64,000 nt of DNA from Dermatemys mawii (lineage: Eukaryota > Chordata > Testudines > Dermatemydidae). Below, in pieces: positions 53,101-62,699 of this stretch. Where the stretch lies: NCBI GenBank assembly GCA_007922305.1, contig ML677366.1, positions 16,468,338-16,532,337 of the forward strand, in the 5' to 3' direction. Below the pieces are notes generated by a model that did no database searches, had not been told where the DNA came from, and saw only the letters and a list, made by a program, of their open reading frames with translations. Position 1 is the stretch's first letter; each line of letters opens with the position of its first letter. The translations under genes and the position numbers were made by a program.

Positions 53101-54133
53101 CACTAAATTAGACAGTCTTTGTGCAATGGGCTAAATTCCTCCATCTGCTAACAGGAGCGAGCAGTGTCAGTACCCCCAAAGGAACAGGGAAGATGGACTT
53201 GGGCTCTGGGGATAATAGGGCTGGATCCAGAGGGGGTGGAGTAGCATATCAGTTGTTAGACCATTCTCCTTGCCAGAGCCTGCAGCTATCTAACTACAGA
53301 TCTGAGCAGGGGATAAAGCTGCTCTAAGCAAAATGAACTTCGACTGGATTCTATTGTGCAGCTGGAAGGGGAGGTAGCTGGTGCAGCATAACTCCTATAT
53401 GATGGGGATGGCTACTGAAGTTGTACAGATGCCTATTGCACCTCAGGTTACCTGCTCATTTGAGGCCAAACTCCTGCACATTTAGCAGGGGTAGGGGGGA
53501 AGACATCAGAAGTTATAGCCCCCTACCTTGATTTTTCCCAAATGGGGAGAATCTGGGCCTGTGTTAAGATTTTAAGACTGCAGCTGACAACTCTGCATGT
53601 CTGCAATTTTAAAGAGACTGTTCATACCGTGGCTGGCGTGAGACAGTGCGTACATTTTGGGTGGAGCAGGGCTGTACTTACAGTGTGCGCGAGGAGGGAC
53701 AGTCCATACTTGTAGGATGGGGCCATTCACAGCTATCTTGGGGGTAGAATGGGATGGCGTTGTGGGGCTGTCCGTACACAGTGGGTGAGGCAGGACTGTA
53801 CATACACTGTGGGAAGCAGCTTCCCTCTACAAGGGGCAGGGTACAGATAACTGTTCATTTCTTCCTATTTTAATTTGCAGGCACAAGTATGAATTTTTGC
53901 ACAGTGGGACAACACCAGACATTAGGATTACAATTCCCCCCAAGAGGATTGGCATCCTGCTGGACTACGACAACTGGAAGCTGTCTTTTTTTAATCTGGA
54001 TATTGCACAGCACCTTTATACATTCAACAGTCACTTCCAGCATTACGTTCACCCCTGTTTTTCTTTAGAAAAGCCTGGGATCCTACGGATACGTAATGGC
54101 ATTGCGATGCCCACATCTATTACTCTTTTATGA
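31382..54133 (+). CDS. FSD2: FSD2 (minispryn), fibronectin III and SPRY protein (whole coding region, 12 exons)
   Basis: FSD2 is a striated-muscle scaffold reported with ryanodine receptors and the CMYA5/myospryn complex at the sarcoplasmic reticulum (family knowledge). Coding exons: 31382-32158, 32248-32343, 33163-33396, 35075-35097, 36356-36477, 38450-38605, 39734-39868, 41072-41225, 41781-41914, 44392-44524, 50466-50642, 53881-54133. They total 2394 nt, or 797 residues plus stop, somewhat longer than the human protein (about 750) because of the N-terminus. Domains by residue: acidic N-terminus 1-220, partial B-box-like motif about 225-250, coiled coil about 255-370, COS-like box about 375-417, FN3 domains 418-514 and 515-610, SPRY about 611-797. 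All junctions hold the frame. The ATG follows an in-frame TAA at 31313, so the start is well set. Confidence 0.95.
32159..32247 (+). other. FSD2 intron 1 (89 bases)
   Basis: A very short GT-AG intron with donor GTAAGA and acceptor TTGGTAG. Confidence 0.85.
32248..32343 (+). CDS. FSD2: FSD2 coding exon 2, 96 nt (residues 260-291)
   Basis: It encodes [20 protein letters not shown] and [12 protein letters not shown], the start of the coiled coil, phase 0 at both ends with donor GAG|GTAAGC. The length of 96 nt is exactly that of the second exon of the TRIM/RBCC coiled-coil module. Confidence 0.95.
32344..33162 (+). other. FSD2 intron 2
   Basis: GT-AG intron of about 0.8 kb. No exon or identifiable repeat is seen. 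Confidence 0.6.
33163..33396 (+). CDS. FSD2: FSD2 coding exon 3, 234 nt (residues 292-369)
   Basis: The acceptor is CTTCCAG and the donor is AAG|GTAAAG, phase 0. It encodes [20 protein letters not shown] and [20 protein letters not shown], the main coiled coil, nearly identical to human. It corresponds to the 231/234-nt coiled-coil exon of TRIM genes. Confidence 0.95.
33397..35074 (+). other. FSD2 intron 3
   Basis: GT-AG intron of 1.7 kb. No exon or clearly identifiable repeat is seen. Confidence 0.6.
35075..35097 (+). CDS. FSD2: FSD2 coding microexon 4, 23 nt (residues 370-377)
   Basis: TTTTTATAG precedes and GTAATA follows a 23-base exon reading AAVPVVD plus two bases of an Arg codon. The human equivalent is DAVAMADR. 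It is required to join phase 0 of exon 3 to the phase needed by RLGEFLKKG in exon 5. TRIM genes have a 23-nt exon at the same place. Confidence 0.9.
35388..35480 (-). mobile_element. 5'-truncated SINE, minus orientation
   Basis: GATGAAGTAGGCTATAGCCC, then ATGAAAGCTTATGCT and TTAGTCTCTAAGGTGCTAC are the inverse of the turtle-type SINE body and tail. AGAGCGT flanks it at 35381-35387 and 35481-35487, a probable short target duplication. Confidence 0.7.
36004..36031. repeat. Short GGGTAA hexamer tandem (about 4 copies)
   Basis: AGGGTAAGGGTAAGGGTAAG with GGTAA. The unit is GGGTAA, not the vertebrate telomeric GGGTTA, so this is a small local microsatellite. Confidence 0.8.
36356..36477 (+). CDS. 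FSD2: FSD2 coding exon 5 (residues 377-418), COS-like box
   Basis: The acceptor is ACTTACAG and the donor is GCAG|GTACTC, phase 1. It encodes [20 protein letters not shown] and [20 protein letters not shown], corresponding to the C-terminal subgroup one signature (COS) box, which promotes microtubule association in MID/TRIM relatives. Confidence 0.94.
36478..38449 (+). other. FSD2 intron 5
   Basis: GT-AG intron of 2 kb, about half of it occupied by a terminal-inverted-repeat element (36560-37488). Confidence 0.6.
36560..37488. mobile_element. Non-autonomous DNA transposon with TCCTGGGGGAATTCTG-type ends
   Basis: The left end TCTTGGGGGAATTCTGCA and right end TACAGAATTCCCCCAGGA are inverted repeats over about 16 bases. 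Length is 929 bases, with no transposase frame. I could not find a clean target duplication. Confidence 0.65.
38450..38605 (+). CDS. FSD2: FSD2 coding exon 6 (residues 418-470), first half of FN3-1
   Basis: The acceptor is CATTTCAG and the donor is GCTG|GTAAGA, phase 1 at both ends. It encodes [20 protein letters not shown] and [20 protein letters not shown], the A-C strands of a fibronectin type III domain with its conserved Trp. Confidence 0.95.
38606..39733 (+). other. FSD2 intron 6
   Basis: GT-AG intron of 1.1 kb with a MITE-like element at about 39263-39555. Confidence 0.6.
39263..39555. mobile_element. MITE-like inverted-repeat element
   Basis: CTGGGCTACACTAC at the left and GTAGTGTAGCTGTAC at the right are imperfect inverted repeats. 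The interior has repeated GTCGA motifs (taggtcgactta, gggtcgacc), and nothing in it codes. Confidence 0.6.
39734..39868 (+). CDS. FSD2: FSD2 coding exon 7 (residues 470-515), second half of FN3-1
   Basis: The acceptor is CATTTCAG and the donor is ACAG|GTAAAT, phase 1 at both ends. It encodes [20 protein letters not shown] and [20 protein letters not shown], typical FN3 E-G strands with the tyrosine corner. Confidence 0.95.
39869..41071 (+). other. FSD2 intron 7
   Basis: GT-AG intron of 1.2 kb containing an old MIR-like SINE (40084-40205). Confidence 0.6.
40084..40205 (+). mobile_element. MIR-like ancient SINE
   Basis: ATTTTAGAAACAGAAAACTG with AGGCTCAAAGGTTAAATGAC and later TGGGACTGGAACCCAGCTCT follow the MIR core consensus (A.GAAACTGAGGC, GGTTAAGTGAC, GGAACCCAGGTCT). 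It is diverged, as expected of this amniote-wide family. Confidence 0.75.
41072..41225 (+). CDS. FSD2: FSD2 coding exon 8 (residues 515-566), first half of FN3-2
   Basis: The acceptor is ACATTTTAG and the donor is GA|GTGAGT, phase 2 at the end. It encodes [20 protein letters not shown] and [20 protein letters not shown], clearly homologous to human FSD2. Confidence 0.95.
41226..41780 (+). other. FSD2 intron 8
   Basis: GT-AG intron of 555 bases, AT-rich, no recognisable element. Confidence 0.65.
41781..41914 (+). CDS. FSD2: FSD2 coding exon 9 (residues 566-611), second half of FN3-2
   Basis: The acceptor is TTCCACAG. It encodes [20 protein letters not shown] and [20 protein letters not shown] with IHTTG. 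The donor ACAG|GTGCTG is weak (only GT and the exon-side CAG fit well). Reading through it would give a stop eight codons on, before the SPRY domain. Confidence 0.92.
41915..44391 (+). other. FSD2 intron 9
   Basis: GT-AG intron of 2.5 kb. It contains a short inverted-repeat element at about 43107-43216. The open frame at 44025-44391 continues into exon 10 and is only partly real. Confidence 0.6.
43107..43216. mobile_element. Short inverted-repeat element
   Basis: AGGGTTGGCAACCCTCCAGG at the left, with CCAGTCT/CCAGGAATTAAAGATTAATC inside, and AAAATTGGCAACTCT at the right. It is a MITE-like layout of a family that I believe is common in turtles; no target duplication was found. Confidence 0.5.
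44392..44524 (+). CDS. FSD2: FSD2 coding exon 10 (residues 611-655), start of SPRY region
   Basis: The acceptor is CTCTTGTAG and the donor is ACAAG|GTACAC, phase 2. It encodes [20 protein letters not shown] and [20 protein letters not shown]. This is the PRY-like segment (human [20 protein letters not shown]). Confidence 0.93.
45492..46374. mobile_element. MITE-like DNA element split by an LTR-like insertion
   Basis: The left end GCTATGTCTACATTACAGCT has an imperfect inverted copy at the right (GCTGTACGTATAGACATGTC). The inner ACTTATGTCACTCAGGGGTG and its inverse-like partners are typical of a turtle MITE as I know it. The two halves are separated by unrelated DNA at 45637-46300. Confidence 0.6.
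45637..46300. repeat. LTR-like insertion nested in the MITE
   Basis: The segment begins TGTGAC and ends GTCACACAACA, giving the TG...CA ends of an LTR. Imperfect 6-base flanks GTCAGC (45631-45636) and TACAGC (46301-46306) may be the target duplication. It includes AGATAAAAAC, a possible TATA-like element. No retroviral coding is present. Confidence 0.5.
47509..47631. mobile_element. Miniature hAT element with perfect 8-bp target duplication
   Basis: TAGGGTGACCAG and CTGGTCACCCTA are exact inverted repeats. AAGATAGG flanks on both sides (47501-47508 and 47632-47639). The whole element is only 123 bases. Confidence 0.88.
47946..48032 (+). mobile_element. Decayed CR1-type LINE 3' end
   Basis: CATTGGCAACTCTCGGAGGC, AGGATATTAGACTATATGGA and CCACTGGTCTGGCCCAGTAT correspond in order to the CR1 3' end at 29540-29640, with many substitutions. 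Confidence 0.65.
50466..50642 (+). CDS. FSD2: FSD2 coding exon 11 (residues 655-714), SPRY
   Basis: The acceptor is TTCCCCAG and the donor is GCAAG|GTAAAC. It encodes [20 protein letters not shown] and [20 protein letters not shown], then [14 protein letters not shown]. The HYWEVEVD and SSWCM motifs are standard SPRY core strands. Confidence 0.96.
50643..53880 (+). other. FSD2 intron 11
   Basis: GT-AG intron of 3.2 kb. A stretch at about 51050-52140 looks like an unclassified repeat or pseudogene-like sequence on the minus strand, but no family or gene is recognised. No coding exon is seen. Confidence 0.55.
53881..54133 (+). CDS. FSD2: FSD2 coding exon 12 (residues 714-797), end of SPRY
   Basis: The acceptor is TAATTTGCAG. 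It encodes [40 protein letters not shown] and [20 protein letters not shown], ending PTSITLL and TGA. GILLDYD..KLSFFN and HPCFSLE are hallmark SPRY C-terminal motifs, and the match to human FSD2 is close. Confidence 0.96.
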
Positions 54134-56008
54134 TCTATGGCTTGAGTGGCAGCTGCTGAGCATGGCCCATCTGTGCGAAAGAAACTGACAAAAGCCCTAT
54201 ATCACAATCACTTTCTCCCTTTTATGTGCACACAGTTTACGCTTCAGCAAATAATTAAAGGCCCAGTACTGCATGCAAAACTCCTATGGAAGGCACCATC
54301 AGCTGAACGCTTGCAGGATCAAGCCTGCAGACTGCTAGATCTGTCCTACGTTATTCAGAGGCTTCATAAGCTCAGAAAGTTTCTCACCCTGCTGGAGGTG
54401 GACAGGCTCCAGCTAGCGTACTAATAATAGCAGTGTGGACACTGTGGGTTGGGCTGGAGCTCACCCTCTCAGGTCGAGGTAGCAAAGATATTTCTACCTG
54501 AGCTGGGAGCTCAGTCCCACCTGTAGTGTAGGCATAACTTTATAAGCCTGTGAATGTTCACAGAAAGAAGAAATAGCTCCAGGGATTGAGATCCTAGGAA
54601 ATGAAAGTTTCTTCCTTTTAAGGCACTGGTTTGAATCCAGCCCAAGCTAATAGTGTCAAGCAGTTGGTCAATGGGAAATTAGTCAGTAGGGTCAGCCCAG
54701 TTCTTAGTGGAGAGGAATTCAGATCACAAGAGCCATCACGCTTAGCTCCACTGTCAGCAATCTCCAAAGGGGGCCAGGGTCCAAACACATATGGAGATTT
54801 CCCTTCCTTGGCCTTTCTACACGTGATTGCATCAGCTAAGATTTGACACACATGGAGACAGTTGAGTTGGGAGCTGATATTCCCTGCTCATGTAGATGTA
54901 CCCATGCTAATTCACTAAAACATAGCAATGTAGCCAGGGTAGCATAAGCGGTGACTCAGGCTTGGCACCCAAGGACATCCCCACCCAGATACCCTGGATA
55001 TGTTGTGAGGTGGCTAGCCTGAGGCACCATCCATTTATGCATGCTGGGAATCATACCCCCCCGCTCAAATGCAGAGTGAGGATGGCAGTCTGCATTACTT
55101 TTATGCACGAGGAACTCCAGTATCTTTTGACTATCATTTCTTACATAAAAGCAAGTGATTTCTATTCTAGTTTGTTGAACATAAAGAGCTAGGAAAGAGC
55201 TGTACAAAGGTGACCAGAAAAGCAAAGGGTTTAATCACCACACAGTTGTCCAATGAAGCTAAACATGCTCATAATTTACATAAGTACCATAAAGCTAATC
55301 GTAAAGTCAAGTATTTTGCAGCTGCATTAAGTCTATGAAACAAGATAATCAAATATGCCTTACTCACTTTTGCCACTAAGTGAGGGCTTGTGAAATAATC
55401 AACCATGCATTATACACTCAGTCATTAAATATTTTACAAAATGTCCATGTTTCTCATTCAGTTTTTCAGCAAAACTGCAGACACGGCTCTTCATGGCACT
55501 ATGCTGCCTGTAAATAAAAGCTGCAGGTATCATTTTTAGCATGTGCTACTCAGCCACACTCACACCCTTTGATGCCCACTGTACTGCCACTCACAGATCT
55601 ATTCATACATACCTCACAACTGCAGCAAGGGGAAATAGAGCCGAGCAGCTTGTCTTTGATGTTGTGCCTTGGCGTGAGGGCTCCCGAACCAAGGCTTGAA
55701 GTACTCCAACCCAACATTTGATTTCAGTTGCAACTTATTTGTTTGGACTTCACTTAGGAATAACATCAGGCCTTCCAGTACTTAAAGTGTGCTTGCTATA
55801 CTCCAGCTATCAGGTCTGGAGGGATTCCGGCTTTAGGTAGCATCACAAGTGCATCAAAGCTATTTACATTAAATCAAGAATAAATTAGCTGAGATGCAGT
55901 AATGCAAATTTATTCAGTATTCCTATTACAAAATAATTGGTACAGTTTTACATACCAGAGAATGCTCCAAGAATGAAACAAGTCTGCAAATTAACATTCC
56001 ATAGGAAT

Positions 56009-56150
56009 AAACACAGACCTTGAAAAACCAGATACCAGCATTACAGGAGTAAGAGAAACACAGACCTTGAAAAACCAGATAACAGCATTACAAGAGTAAG
56101 AGAAACACAGACCTTGAAAAAAACAGATACCAGCATTACAGGAGCAAGAG
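56009..56150. repeat. 47-bp minisatellite, three copies
   Basis: Three near-identical units start at 56009, 56056 and 56103. Each begins AAACACAGACCTTGAAAAA and ends AGCATTACA.GAG.AAGAG. The copies differ by a few substitutions, and the last has one extra A. Confidence 0.92.
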
Positions 56151-56289
56151 AAACAATTCAGATGGGTGCTGACAATTTAAGATGAAGGTAATGACCGCTG
56201 CTAGCTCCTCTCTGAAGATGTCTGATAATACTAATCAATCAAGGCACAGTATCACCTTTTAGCATTTATCCTAGCAACAATCCACAGTT

Positions 56290-56700
56290 TCTAAGGTCAG
56301 AAGGGACCATTGTGATCATCTAATCTGATTTCCTGTATAACAGGGCTGGAGAATTTCACCCAGTAATTTTGGCATTGAGCCAAATAACTTGCAGTTGGCC
56401 AAGAGCTTGTATTTTAGAAGGATGTCAAGGTCCAAATTCCTCGCTGGTGCAAACTGTCTTGGCTCCATTGACATCAGAGCTATGACAATGTACACCAGCT
56501 GAGAATCTGTCCCTTAAATCTTGATTGAAAGACTTCAAGTGATGGGGTCTCCATCACATCCCTTAGCTAGTTGTTCCAATAGCTAATTACCCTCACTTTC
56601 TGTTCGAATTTGTCTGGCTTCAACTTCCAGCCGTTGGACCTTGTTATGCACCTATCTGCCAAATTAGAGAGTCCTCTACAATTAGACATCTTCTCCCATG
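56290..56700 (-). mobile_element. CR1-like LINE fragment, antisense
   Basis: GTCAGAAGGGACCATTGTGA, GTGATGGGGTCTCCATCACA and AGTTGTTCCAATAGCTAATT correspond to the reverse complement of a CR1 3' region common in turtles and crocodilians. The middle part is diverged. Confidence 0.72.
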
Positions 56701-58984
56701 TTGAAGGAAAAACTAATCAAAATCTGGAAGGAGAAAAAACAAAACAAGAGACAACATAAGAAGTATTTAGATGACTGAGTAACCGTCTAAGGAAGCAGCA
56801 TTAACCAAGTCACTTAAGGCAGAAGGGGAAGAAGCTTTCCCAAAATAGGCCTATGAAATGACTGCTGGTTCCATCCAGACACAGATGTTCTCCTTGTCCT
56901 AGACTCGAATCATGCCACTCACCACTAACAGCTTTACATCCCAGAGTCTTTCATCCATATTTATATTCTTGCACCATCTGCGTATTCTTTAGTCCACGAT
57001 GATCAAGAAAATGGTCCAGAACATATTCCAGCTGGTAAGCAGTCAGAGTCCATAGCACTTCCCTACCTCCCCAGGATGTAGTGAGGATACATCAGTATGA
57101 GGGGCTCAGATTGCTCTGGCAATGGGGACCTGTGGAAGTACTGTACCTAGATCATCTTGTTGCTTGCTTTATGACTCTGTCAGACGGAGCAAGCCTGATG
57201 GTTTACTATTGAATTGGGTGCTGAGCACAATAAGATTCTGTGTTCACTATAGGGGATGGCACATGACTGGCAAAGACAGCCACAGAAACATCTAAAAAAG
57301 AACAAATACACAACAATTAGCTACCAGGATACAAACAACAGAGGAAATAAGCTTGCCAAGTTTTGCTTAATGAAAACTTCACTGGCTGGCTGTAACCCAA
57401 GCATCTTTCCAGGGAATCCAAAGCTTGTTGCTTGCTTAAATATTTATAAAGCAGAAGAAGAGGCACAAGCAACCCGAGTTTTTTAAAACCAGCTGTCACT
57501 ATAAGCAGTCTTTAAACACATCCCTCAGTATTTAAGACTCCATTTCCATTACAAGATCTATTGAGCCATAGGAAGGTACATCAGCCCAGAGTTTTTGCAC
57601 ATGTGGTCACTGCAGAAGAGAAAGTTCAGTGCATCTTTACACAACATAATGAGGACCTGCCTCCCTACAGACTGAAACCTGAATTGGAAAATAATGGATG
57701 AAGTTCCTACTGGAGCTAAAATAGGTTTTTACTTTGTTAACCTGGCAGCCCCAGAGCAGACTAAGAACACTCCTATCCAGGTTTATTTGTTAGAACATTT
57801 CCTGAATTATTGATTTAAGTGGCCAAGCTATTCTTTTGGGCAGGAAGATCATTTGAATAAAGCAAAACCAATTCTCCCCTCTGGACTAATGAAAGTTTGG
57901 TTCACTGTCAGAGTAGCCCATGTAGAAGGACACCAGCAATTTTAAAACAAACCATGCTTCTCTCTGAAAATGGCTTGCTCACTGTTGTTACACCACCATC
58001 CAAGGCTAATATCTCCTGAGCTCTGTTGGTATTTTCTTTACATCCTTAGTTTACTTTGTGCATTTGACAGCACAAAACCAAATGCATCCTCACACAAGCA
58101 CAGCACTAAAAGAAAGTGGTTTGTGCTCTTCCTGTTTAGGGCATGGTGCAGCCCCGTGCATAGGCTAGGTTCAACCCCAAAGGCTGCCCTAATCTGCATT
58201 CCCAGTAATAGAGCAGAAAAGATTCCCAGAGTGTATGACCACCCCAGCTCTTCCCACCTCTGGCCTGCCCCAGATCCACCCTAGAATGCCCCTGGACTGG
58301 GAACTTCTTCCAGGGAAGCCCAGAGGCTCCTGTGCTAGTGCTGTTTACCAGAGGCAAGGGGTTCAGCCCCTTCGGGCAAGCATAGCTGCTGCAAAAGACT
58401 GTAGGACAACATTGACCGTGACCCTTTGTGGCTGTGTCACTGTGTACTCAGCTTCCCCTTTGGGTTCATGAGGGGGTCTCTGCGGAGCAAGAGGGGAGGA
58501 AAAAAACCATTATGCGCAGGAAAATGATGGTAAGGCCATATACTCTGGCAGGTGGCTAAGAAACGGGGATAATACTCAAAGCTGCTCCTTTATTCTTTAA
58601 TTGACTAGATTACAGGCTTCCTATAATTGCTAAAGAGCAGGCTGGATTCATTCTCTCTTTAAATGCAATAAATGCTCTGTTGAGCACATGACTCTTCCAG
58701 TGCTGGTGTTTGGGTAAATCTGAGTTAGGATTTTAGAGAATGTCAAATTTTACTTTTTAGATTTCTCTTCACTGTTCCTCTCAGGGATATTTTACCCTAT
58801 TACTGTAGAATGACAAGGATGTGAACAACAGTATGGGATCAGGTTACTGAGAAAGCATATTTATAACCAAGAGATAGAGGGGGAATCTCTTTTCTAAAAT
58901 CTAACCCCCAAAGTGGCTCAATTTTTTTTGATAGTGTCTCCTCATCATTGTAATATTGGACTACTTCACACATATTAACAAATT

Positions 58985-59175
58985 TACCCTCACACTATCC
59001 TCCATAGTAAGGAAAGGCCAAACCCATTTTGCAGATGGGAAAACCGATGCACACAGAGGTACTAGGGACTACAATAATATAAATAATAATGATAAATAAG
59101 TTGCCCAGGGTCATACAGGGAGTCTATGGCAGAGTGAGGGATTGACTCCAGATCTCATGAATCTCAGAACAGCAC
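58985..59175 (+). mobile_element. MIR-like ancient SINE
   Basis: CCCATTTTGCAGATGGGAAA, TTGCCCAGGGTCATACAGGG and GTCTATGGCAGAGTGAGGGA track the MIR core consensus in order. An AT-rich (AAT)n-like insertion separates the first two blocks. Confidence 0.75.
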
Positions 59176-60348
59176 GTTAACTGCAAGAGTCTCCTTCCTC
59201 CCTGATCGAGCACACTAAGGTGCTAGGTACTTTTGTCACCAATGGTATCAAGCATTTAAATGCCAGACAATCTACAATAACTGTTGCTATTTCATCTGAG
59301 TTGTCCAGTGCTAATTCAAAGCACCAGTACACAGTATCACCACTTGAGGGCGTCAAATGATGCTGTTTTAAAAGACGGCATTTTGTGGACACGCAGCATG
59401 AATCTTCCTTGTCAGTTCTGCAGCTGTTCAAGAGACAGTCACTAAGCAAGAGCTACTAAGGAAACACAATTACAACTGGTTAATCTTTCTTCCAACCCAT
59501 TTCTGTTACCATCCAGTCAGAAGAGGAGCCTGGAATGAAGGGCTTTAGGATGCTACAAGCAAACAAATCCAGGTTACACAACACACAAAAGGCCAGTAGT
59601 GTGAATTCAACAACATGTAATGTGACAGGTTTAAAACACACCACCACCAGTGAAAGGGGTTGAAAGGTAAATGGAATTTTAAATTCCTTTGGTTTTAACA
59701 AAATAATTAGTTCTTAGAGACACACACAAGGGCATTTTCTTTACAGTACTTGATTTTTAACTTGGCAGCATCCCTTTAATTGCCATAAGACTTTCCAAAA
59801 TAAAGTGAACAGTCACTGTTGGTAGCTTAAGTAGGTCCTGACTCTATCTCAGAGACAAGACCTGTTCTTCTACCATTTGATTTAGGAGGATAGTATCAGT
59901 AGAGTCAACTTGACTTCACTGGCTCTACTTTCTTAGTCCTCCAGATGAACATCAGTAAGAAACTCTTCATATCAAACCCAGGAATTGAATCCAACTCTCC
60001 TGTATCAGAGTCCAGCTCTGTGACTCACCTGGCTTCCTCACTTCCCTAGGGAGCTGCTGCTTAACCCTCCTTTTTTTCTTTTTTATTAAAGAATTAATAG
60101 GTTTGATGCCCATAGCCACTTTTATATTCACCCTATATTAGGCACTTGATCAATAATGTTTACCACTGAAAATCATATTACAGTATTATGCTTTGGAGAT
60201 GCATATTAAAACAGACATAAAATGTGCAGAAGGCACCATAGTAATGGAACAAACTCTTATTTAATATTCAGATTTAACCCATAGTCTTCATCCCACCAAC
60301 AGCTGACCACAATTTTTACTGAACTGGTTTCAAGGTCATTAGAGAGAC

Positions 60349-60612
60349 CTTGTCTACACAGAAGTTTTTGCCCTCTTACAGTTGCATTAACACTAGAGTA
60401 GCTCCAGTGGTGCTAGAAAGAGCATACATAAGGCTCACGTGTTTTTCCCACTGCATCGTCAACACATGCTGTAGGAGTTATAGCCATGTTTATGGTTGTG
60501 AACTCACCACAGGCCAGATTATACTAGAGCACTGCATTCCTACCACAAGTCGAGCTGGACTGGAGCTAGTCCTATAGTGTGAGAGTTTCACAAAAACCTG
60601 TGTAGACACAAG
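60349..60612. mobile_element. MITE-like inverted-repeat element
   Basis: CTTGTCTACACAGAAGTTTT at the left and AAAACCTGTGTAGACACAAG at the right are near-perfect inverted repeats. Length is 264 bases, non-coding. The GTCTACAC end is shared with other elements here. Confidence 0.75.
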
Positions 60613-60762
60613 TGTGAACTTTGTCTGAACTGTAACACCTGAGACCGTGCAGTGATGGCTGCATGGACACCAAGCCAGTCTGAGCTTCCCCTTGTGACAG
60701 CTTTGGTCTTTAAGTGCGCTTTTCTGGATCAGTGCACCCCCAACAGCAAGAACCCAGCAGAC

Positions 60763-60973
60763 CAAGGGTCTTCAAACCTTTTCCGCGGAGGGAAATGTCT
60801 GGCAGCCTCCAGGGAGTATGTCCACCGAAATGCCGCTGCAGAAAACGGAAGTTTCCGCTTTCTGTGGCGGCATTTCAACGAGACCAAAATAGCCCACCCG
60901 GGAGTTCAGCAGTCTCCAGGGCGGGCTCAGCGGCGGTGCTGGGATCTCGCGCACCCCAGTTTGAAGATCACAG
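60763..60973. mobile_element. Small hAT-like element with near-perfect target duplication
   Basis: The left end CAAGGGTCTTCAAAC and right end GTTTGAAGATCACAG are imperfect inverted repeats. They are flanked by CAGCAGAC (60755-60762) and CAGTAGAC (60974-60981), one mismatch in eight. Confidence 0.68.
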
Positions 60974-62699
60974 CAGTAGACAACATGAAGAATTATTGGC
61001 ACCTGCAGTGCTTACCTTTCCAATCTGAAAAAATACTGAGGTCAGAGAAGCTTCTATGCTAGCTGGCAAGGAGCCCAGTGCAGCCACTGTTGGAAGCAAT
61101 GCAGAGGCACTAATGTGACCGAAGGGATTTCTCCACTGTGTCTACAAGTCATGCTGGCAGATCTCATCAACTGATGCACCTAGAATGAATGTATACAAGA
61201 CAGACAGTTATAAATAAGAAGGTATACAGCAAACTTAACAATCACACACAGCCCCTTTACCACACCAGAGGGTGCTAGAGACTGAGCAGCAGGCACCATC
61301 TGGCTCAAGGGCTAGCTAAATGCAATCTTATTGCTGTTAAAAGGCCAAACTTTTAAGCAAAATTAATTTGACTTACAAATTGATTTTTTTCAAGCTTTTC
61401 TATGGTGGTCAGAACAACTTGCAAAACTGCTTTTATTTCTGTAGCTCACATGGATTAATTCTGGTAGCAGAGAGAGATAAAGGGATAGACTGAAGAGAGG
61501 CATATTCATCCCTATGCTGGAAGGGACAGAATAAGATAGTTTGCACCACTCTTATTCTATAGCTGGGGGGCTTGTTCATCTCTCAGTTGAGCTTCTCCTT
61601 CAATGGTCTTTATGTGACTTTGCAAGGTGCAGAACTACTGGGGTGCAGTCCCCGTCCACGCCTTTTCTTCTGCTAATCTGCCCATAATTTACTTCTGCCT
61701 TGGAACATCCCTTGTGCCCAGGGTTGCTGTGGTGGCAGCACAAAGCTGATGGTGCTGGCTCTGCAGCAGTACAGTGACACCTGCACAGAGGATATTCCCT
61801 GGGGGATCCCTTATGCATTAAGAGAGCCAGAATTTTTAGTGTGTTCCTGTGTGCCTGCCATTATACTTTCCTATGGACTTTCCCCAGGTGACAGAAGTTA
61901 CTCAGCAGAAGATTCAAGGCTGCTTCGCATCATCACTATCTTTAAGATCATTTTATTTCTGGCCAGTTTCAGTCATGCCTAAGAAAAACATACACGTATT
62001 AAGTTGGTCTTTGATAGAAAGCAGAGTTAAAAAAAAAATTCTGACCAAGTTTATTTTTCCCTGTTCCAGGATAAGGCAGGAATTACTGGGATGATCCTCT
62101 CTATGTTCTTTACTACCCTATTAATTTTCTACTAAAATTAGCACAAAATGTTTCCCAGGATCAATTTATCTCCATGTTGCTGAGACTATTCAACCCACTC
62201 CATGCTTGCTAAATCCTACACATTTTTGTTATGGATAGGCCATCACCTGGAACAACAGATCATGCCAACTCTGCAGAGTTAAGACTGATGCTGTTATGAC
62301 GAAAGGTAACATAATAGGAGCCTAAGACTTACTGAAAATCGATGGGACTCAGGCTCCCCACTGACATCTGAAAATAAGCATTAGGCACTCAAGTCACTTA
62401 AGCACTTATCAAAATCATACTCTATGGCTAGAACACACAATTCCTTCAACATGCACCTTTAACTGGAAAAATACAACTGCAGATTGAATATAGATGCACC
62501 TATGCATGCTAGGTGGCCGACCCGAGTGTTACGGTGAAACTAAGAGCAGGTACCAAGATCTCATGAGAGCTGCACAAAGAACTGCCAGGATCCAGGTCGA
62601 TTTCCCATTCCCCTAGCAACCGTCTACACCTTCCAGTTAACCCTTTCAGGGGCCCACATTTTGCAATATTGCCCTGACCTCCGCCAACACAAGCACGCT

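Larger units (their letters stand above)
54134..62650. other. FSD2 3' flank and intergenic region
   Basis: The 3' UTR must begin here. An ATTAAA at about 54250 and an AATAAA near 55513 are candidate polyadenylation signals, and I cannot choose between them. Beyond that there are repeats (tandem repeat at 56.0 kb, CR1 at 56.3-56.7 kb, MIR-like at 59.0 kb, DNA elements at 60.3-61.0 kb). No coding exon is recognised. Confidence 0.5.
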
